Assembly: GCA_038323965.1 (NCBI GenBank)
Contig: JBBQHM010000045.1
Span: 1-15,951 of the forward strand
Reading direction: 5' to 3'
DNA: 15,951 nt
Source of the DNA: JBBQHM01 sp038323965
GTDB taxonomy: Bacteria > Verrucomicrobiota > Verrucomicrobiia > Chthoniobacterales > UBA10450
Shown here: positions 13,495-15,951 of the stretch, one piece after another
Layout: every line of letters starts with the position of its first letter
How positions within the stretch are numbered: the first letter of the stretch is position 1
Notes under the pieces: model-generated
What the model was told of the DNA's origin: nothing
The model's database searches: none
What the model saw: the letters and a program-made list of their open reading frames with translations, nothing else
Made by a program: the position numbers and the translations under genes

Positions 13495-14430
13495 ATGTCC
13501 ACCCGTAATCCCGCGACCAAAACGATAGCCCGCATCGCGCCCGATGTCGGCTGGTTGCCGATGAGCTTTGTCAATGTCTACTTCGTGGGCCGACCGGGCG
13601 CGCCGTGGATCCTGGTGGACGCTGGATTTCCGGGTCGCGCGAAGCACATCATGGATGCCGCGGAAGCGCGATTCGGAGGCGGCGCCAAACCGGAGGCAAT
13701 CATCCTGACGCACGGACATTTCGATCATGCCGGCTCAGCGCTGGAACTGGCGATGAATTGGGACGTCCCTATTTATGCGCACCGTTTGGAAATGCCGTAT
13801 CTGACCGGCCGGTCGGATTATCCGCCACCGGATCCGACTGTCGGTGGTGCGATCGCTTTCCTTTCGCGCTTCATGCCGAACCGAGCGCGCGATCTGCGCG
13901 GTTATCTTCGCGAGCTTCCTGCGGTGGAAGTGCCCGGCGCTTCCGGCTGGCAATGGCTGGCGACACCGGGGCATTCGCCCGGTCACGTCTCGCTCTTCCG
14001 ACCGTCAGATCGCGTCCTGCTGGCGGGCGATGCTTTCGCCACGATGAATATGGATTCCTGGACCGGACTCGTTTCCGCCCGGCAGGAACTCGCCCGGTCG
14101 AGTTCGCCGTTTAATTGCGATTGGACTGCCACCCGGGCATCGGTTTCGGAGCTGGCGCGTTTACGGCCAAATGTGATCGGTGCCGGGCACGGAATCCCCA
14201 TGTCCGACCCGGACCTGGCGGTACGACTCGAGGCTTTTGCGAATCGCTTCCTCGCGCCGCGGCGTGGGCGTTATGTTCGCCACTCAGCGATCACGGACGA
14301 AGACGGAGTCGTGTCGCTTCCGCCCGCGCCCTTCGACCCGGTGCCATTTGCGACCGCGGCAGGTCTGATAACGGCGGGGATCGCACTGGGGTCCGGCTCG
14401 CTCAATGGACTGCTGGGAAAGAAGCGTTAA
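13495..14430 (+). CDS. MBL-fold metallo-hydrolase
   Basis: This 311-residue metallo-beta-lactamase-fold enzyme has the metal motif THGHFDHAG (72-80), with His73, His75, Asp77 and His78. Further ligands are His160 in TPGHSPGH, Asp179 in LLAGDAF and His232 in GAGHGIP, so the two-metal site is complete. The insertion around 100-140 (PYLTGRSDYPPPDPTVGG...) shapes the substrate pocket. The C-terminus after 284 is weakly hydrophobic and Gly-rich (ATAAGLITAGIALGSG) and ends in KKR, perhaps a tail that associates with the membrane. Hydrolase or lactonase-type chemistry is likely, but the substrate cannot be told. It starts 48 bp after the TPR gene and may share its transcript. Confidence 0.88.
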   Translation: MSTRNPATKTIARIAPDVGWLPMSFVNVYFVGRPGAPWILVDAGFPGRAKHIMDAAEARFGGGAKPEAIILTHGHFDHAGSALELAMNWDVPIYAHRLEMPYLTGRSDYPPPDPTVGGAIAFLSRFMPNRARDLRGYLRELPAVEVPGASGWQWLATPGHSPGHVSLFRPSDRVLLAGDAFATMNMDSWTGLVSARQELARSSSPFNCDWTATRASVSELARLRPNVIGAGHGIPMSDPDLAVRLEAFANRFLAPRRGRYVRHSAITDEDGVVSLPPAPFDPVPFATAAGLITAGIALGSGSLNGLLGKKR

Positions 14431-14608
14431 GGGACCTGGCTGCGGCCAGAGGGAATTCACGGGCGGTCTCGCCAGACCAATACGGCCTGCGCCGCCGATC
14501 GGCCAAAACCCCCTTTTTGCCTCGACGCCCTCCCAATTTTCAATTACAAATGTGTGAGTAAGAGTTTTGGGCCTACATGTGGGGCCAAGACACGAACGGA
14601 GTTCCCCT
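14431..14608. other. Intergenic region before the secreted-protein gene
   Basis: This 178-bp stretch has no credible ORF. It contains a short perfect hairpin GGTCT-CGCC-AGACC (14465-14478) without a T run, and a C5T5 tract near 14513-14519 after GGCC repeats that could weakly end the MBL transcript. The promoter of the downstream gene must lie here, but I see no clear -35/-10 pair. Confidence 0.4.
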
Positions 14609-15951
14609 ATGAAAATGATGCTTCCCCCTTCAGCTTTCGGCAGTTGTCTTCGTCCCCGACCAAGGGTGCGCACTTTATTTGCGGTCGCCTCTGTAGCGAT
14701 GTTTCTGCTGCCGCTGAGCCTTATCGCCGGAATAAGCGGCAGCCCGAGCCCGAGTCCCAGTCCCAAGGCGCTAATCCTCGCAGAAACGGTCAACGGCGGC
14801 AGCGCCAGCCAAGAGGCGGTAGCGGCTCAGAACGCGGGCTTTGAGGTCGTCGTCGTCGATGCTACTACATGGAGCGCGATGACTCAGGCGGAATTTGCCG
14901 TATATCGCGTGTTGATCTTCGGCGATCCATCCTGCAGTTCGGTTCAGCAAACCGTTTTCGACACGGCGTCAACTTGGGTGCCCGTTGTCATGGGCACGGC
15001 GGTGCATGTAGTTCCAGGCAATCGAATCCTGATCGGGACTGATCCGGTGTTCCACAGTCAACCGGGTGGGATAAAGCTAATCAACGATGGTGTTGCCTTC
15101 GCGGGCAATCTGCCCGGCCGTACCGGTTTGTATTTCGATGCTACCTGCGATGGATACGATCATAACGCTGGCTTGGTGGGTCTCCTGACCCAACTCAGTA
15201 TCGGCACAGGAAGTTGGACGGAAAACGTGAGTCCTCCTTGTGCCGGAACCGTAGGACAGGTTGCCACCCATCCGTCTTTTGCCGACCTTTCCAGCGGCGA
15301 GCTGCAAGGCTGGGGTTGTTCTGTTCACGAAACTTTTCCGACCTTTCCTGATGACTGGAATGCACTCTTCGTCGCGACTGATACCGAGAGCCATCCGACT
15401 TGTGGCACGGATCCCAGCACGGCACAGACTGTGTGCGGCGAAGCTTACATTCTGATTGCCGGCACCGGGATCACAGTCACCTCGCCCGACATCAGTCTCA
15501 CGCCGGCTGAAGCGACGAATCCAGTCGGCACTAGCCACACAGTCACCGCGCACGTGAGCCTGAACGGCGCACCGGTCTCGGGGCAGTTGGTCACGTTTAC
15601 TGTCACGGGTCAAAACAATGGCGTGAGTGGGACTTGCGGGAATGGAAGCGATAGTGCCCCATATCCCGGTCCACGATCTGCGGCAGCATCGGATTGCACC
15701 ACCAATGGGGTGGGCGACATATCGTTTACCTACCACGACAATAACGGTGCCGGCGATGACACCATCACCGCCAGCTTTACCGACGGTAACGGCACCAAAC
15801 AGCAGGCGACCGCCATCAAGCATTGGACTGGCGGCTCTCCCTGCGATTCTGATTCCACCAACCCTACGATCACAGCGCCTGCCGACACCGTCGTTGATGG
15901 CAATATCGACGGATCTTGCGGTGCGAACGTGGATCCTGGCACCCCAACGGC
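14609..15951 (+). CDS. Large secreted protein with Ig-like domain (3' end outside window)
   Basis: The frame is open from ATG 14609 to the right edge, about 447 codons. The basic N-terminus (RPRPRVR) and hydrophobic LFAVASVAMFLLPLSLIAG (23-41) form a long signal peptide, followed by a Ser-Pro repeat linker (45-52). Residues about 53-290 look like a Rossmann-like alpha/beta domain: KALILAETVNGG, FEVVVVDATTWSAM, YRVLIFGDPSC. This is the pattern of a flavodoxin or amidotransferase-like fold, without a recognisable catalytic triad. From about 294 an invasin/Big_1-type Ig-like domain follows (DISLTPAEATNPVGTSHTVT to DDTITASFTDGNG), then the start of another module (PTITAPADTVVDGN). Several Cys suggest disulfides outside the cytosol. 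It is probably a surface or secreted adhesin-like protein; its function is unknown. Confidence 0.82.
   Translation, partial: MKMMLPPSAFGSCLRPRPRVRTLFAVASVAMFLLPLSLIAGISGSPSPSPSPKALILAETVNGGSASQEAVAAQNAGFEVVVVDATTWSAMTQAEFAVYRVLIFGDPSCSSVQQTVFDTASTWVPVVMGTAVHVVPGNRILIGTDPVFHSQPGGIKLINDGVAFAGNLPGRTGLYFDATCDGYDHNAGLVGLLTQLSIGTGSWTENVSPPCAGTVGQVATHPSFADLSSGELQGWGCSVHETFPTFPDDWNALFVATDTESHPTCGTDPSTAQTVCGEAYILIAGTGITVTSPDISLTPAEATNPVGTSHTVTAHVSLNGAPVSGQLVTFTVTGQNNGVSGTCGNGSDSAPYPGPRSAAASDCTTNGVGDISFTYHDNNGAGDDTITASFTDGNGTKQQATAIKHWTGGSPCDSDSTNPTITAPADTVVDGNIDGSCGANVDPGTPT

Noticed and set aside
14465..14478. Terminator of the MBL gene
   Set aside because: The stem is only 5 bp and no T run follows directly.

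Overview
The window reads as a GC-rich chromosomal stretch from a free-living, probably soil-dwelling bacterium of the Verrucomicrobiota, perhaps near Chthoniobacterales. That placement is inference. It rests on the mix of a CADD-type protein, a TreS-maltokinase fusion, an orphan rpmI, small Thr-rich lipoprotein-like genes, an actinobacterial-like clpS/DUF2017 pair, and hairpin-forming dispersed repeats; no rRNA is present to confirm it. I see no insertion sequence, CRISPR array, prophage or tRNA. Two genes run off the edges: a glcD-like oxidase at the left and a large secreted protein at the right.

Left block (1-5900, all minus strand, so transcription runs right to left): a TreS-maltokinase fusion (trehalose to maltose to maltose-1-phosphate), then a CADD-family protein whose metal ligands and sacrificial Tyr/Lys positions match the chlamydial self-sacrificing p-aminobenzoate synthase. 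Next come a 218-bp cluster of four copies of a roughly 28-bp hairpin-forming repeat, the enoyl-ACP reductase fabI, and a glcD-like FAD oxidase coupled to fabI by a GTGA overlap.

Middle block: a plus-strand ECF sigma factor of SigK type is coupled to a 78-residue cytosolic RskA-N-like protein, a candidate minimal anti-sigma factor (6171-7059). Facing it is a five-gene minus-strand run, ndh - ketopantoate reductase family - ybeY - clpS - DUF2017 (10649 to 7056). The facing operons end in one shared CTAG palindrome that supplies both stop codons.

Right block: rpmI (bL35) stands alone without infC or rplT. A tiny Thr-rich secreted or lipoprotein gene lies on the minus strand. The small bacterial SRP RNA is clear at about 11227-11320 and ends in a T run. 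A 96-residue unknown gene follows, coupled by ATGA to a MoeB-rhodanese fusion. Then come a possible truncated gene remnant, a TPR lipoprotein, an MBL-fold hydrolase and the start of a large secreted Ig-like-domain protein.

Most of this is housekeeping. The items most worth a second look are the CADD protein, the minimal sigma/anti-sigma pair, the unknown gene coupled to moeB, and the repeat cluster. I do not see a clear multi-gene novel defence or biosynthetic system.
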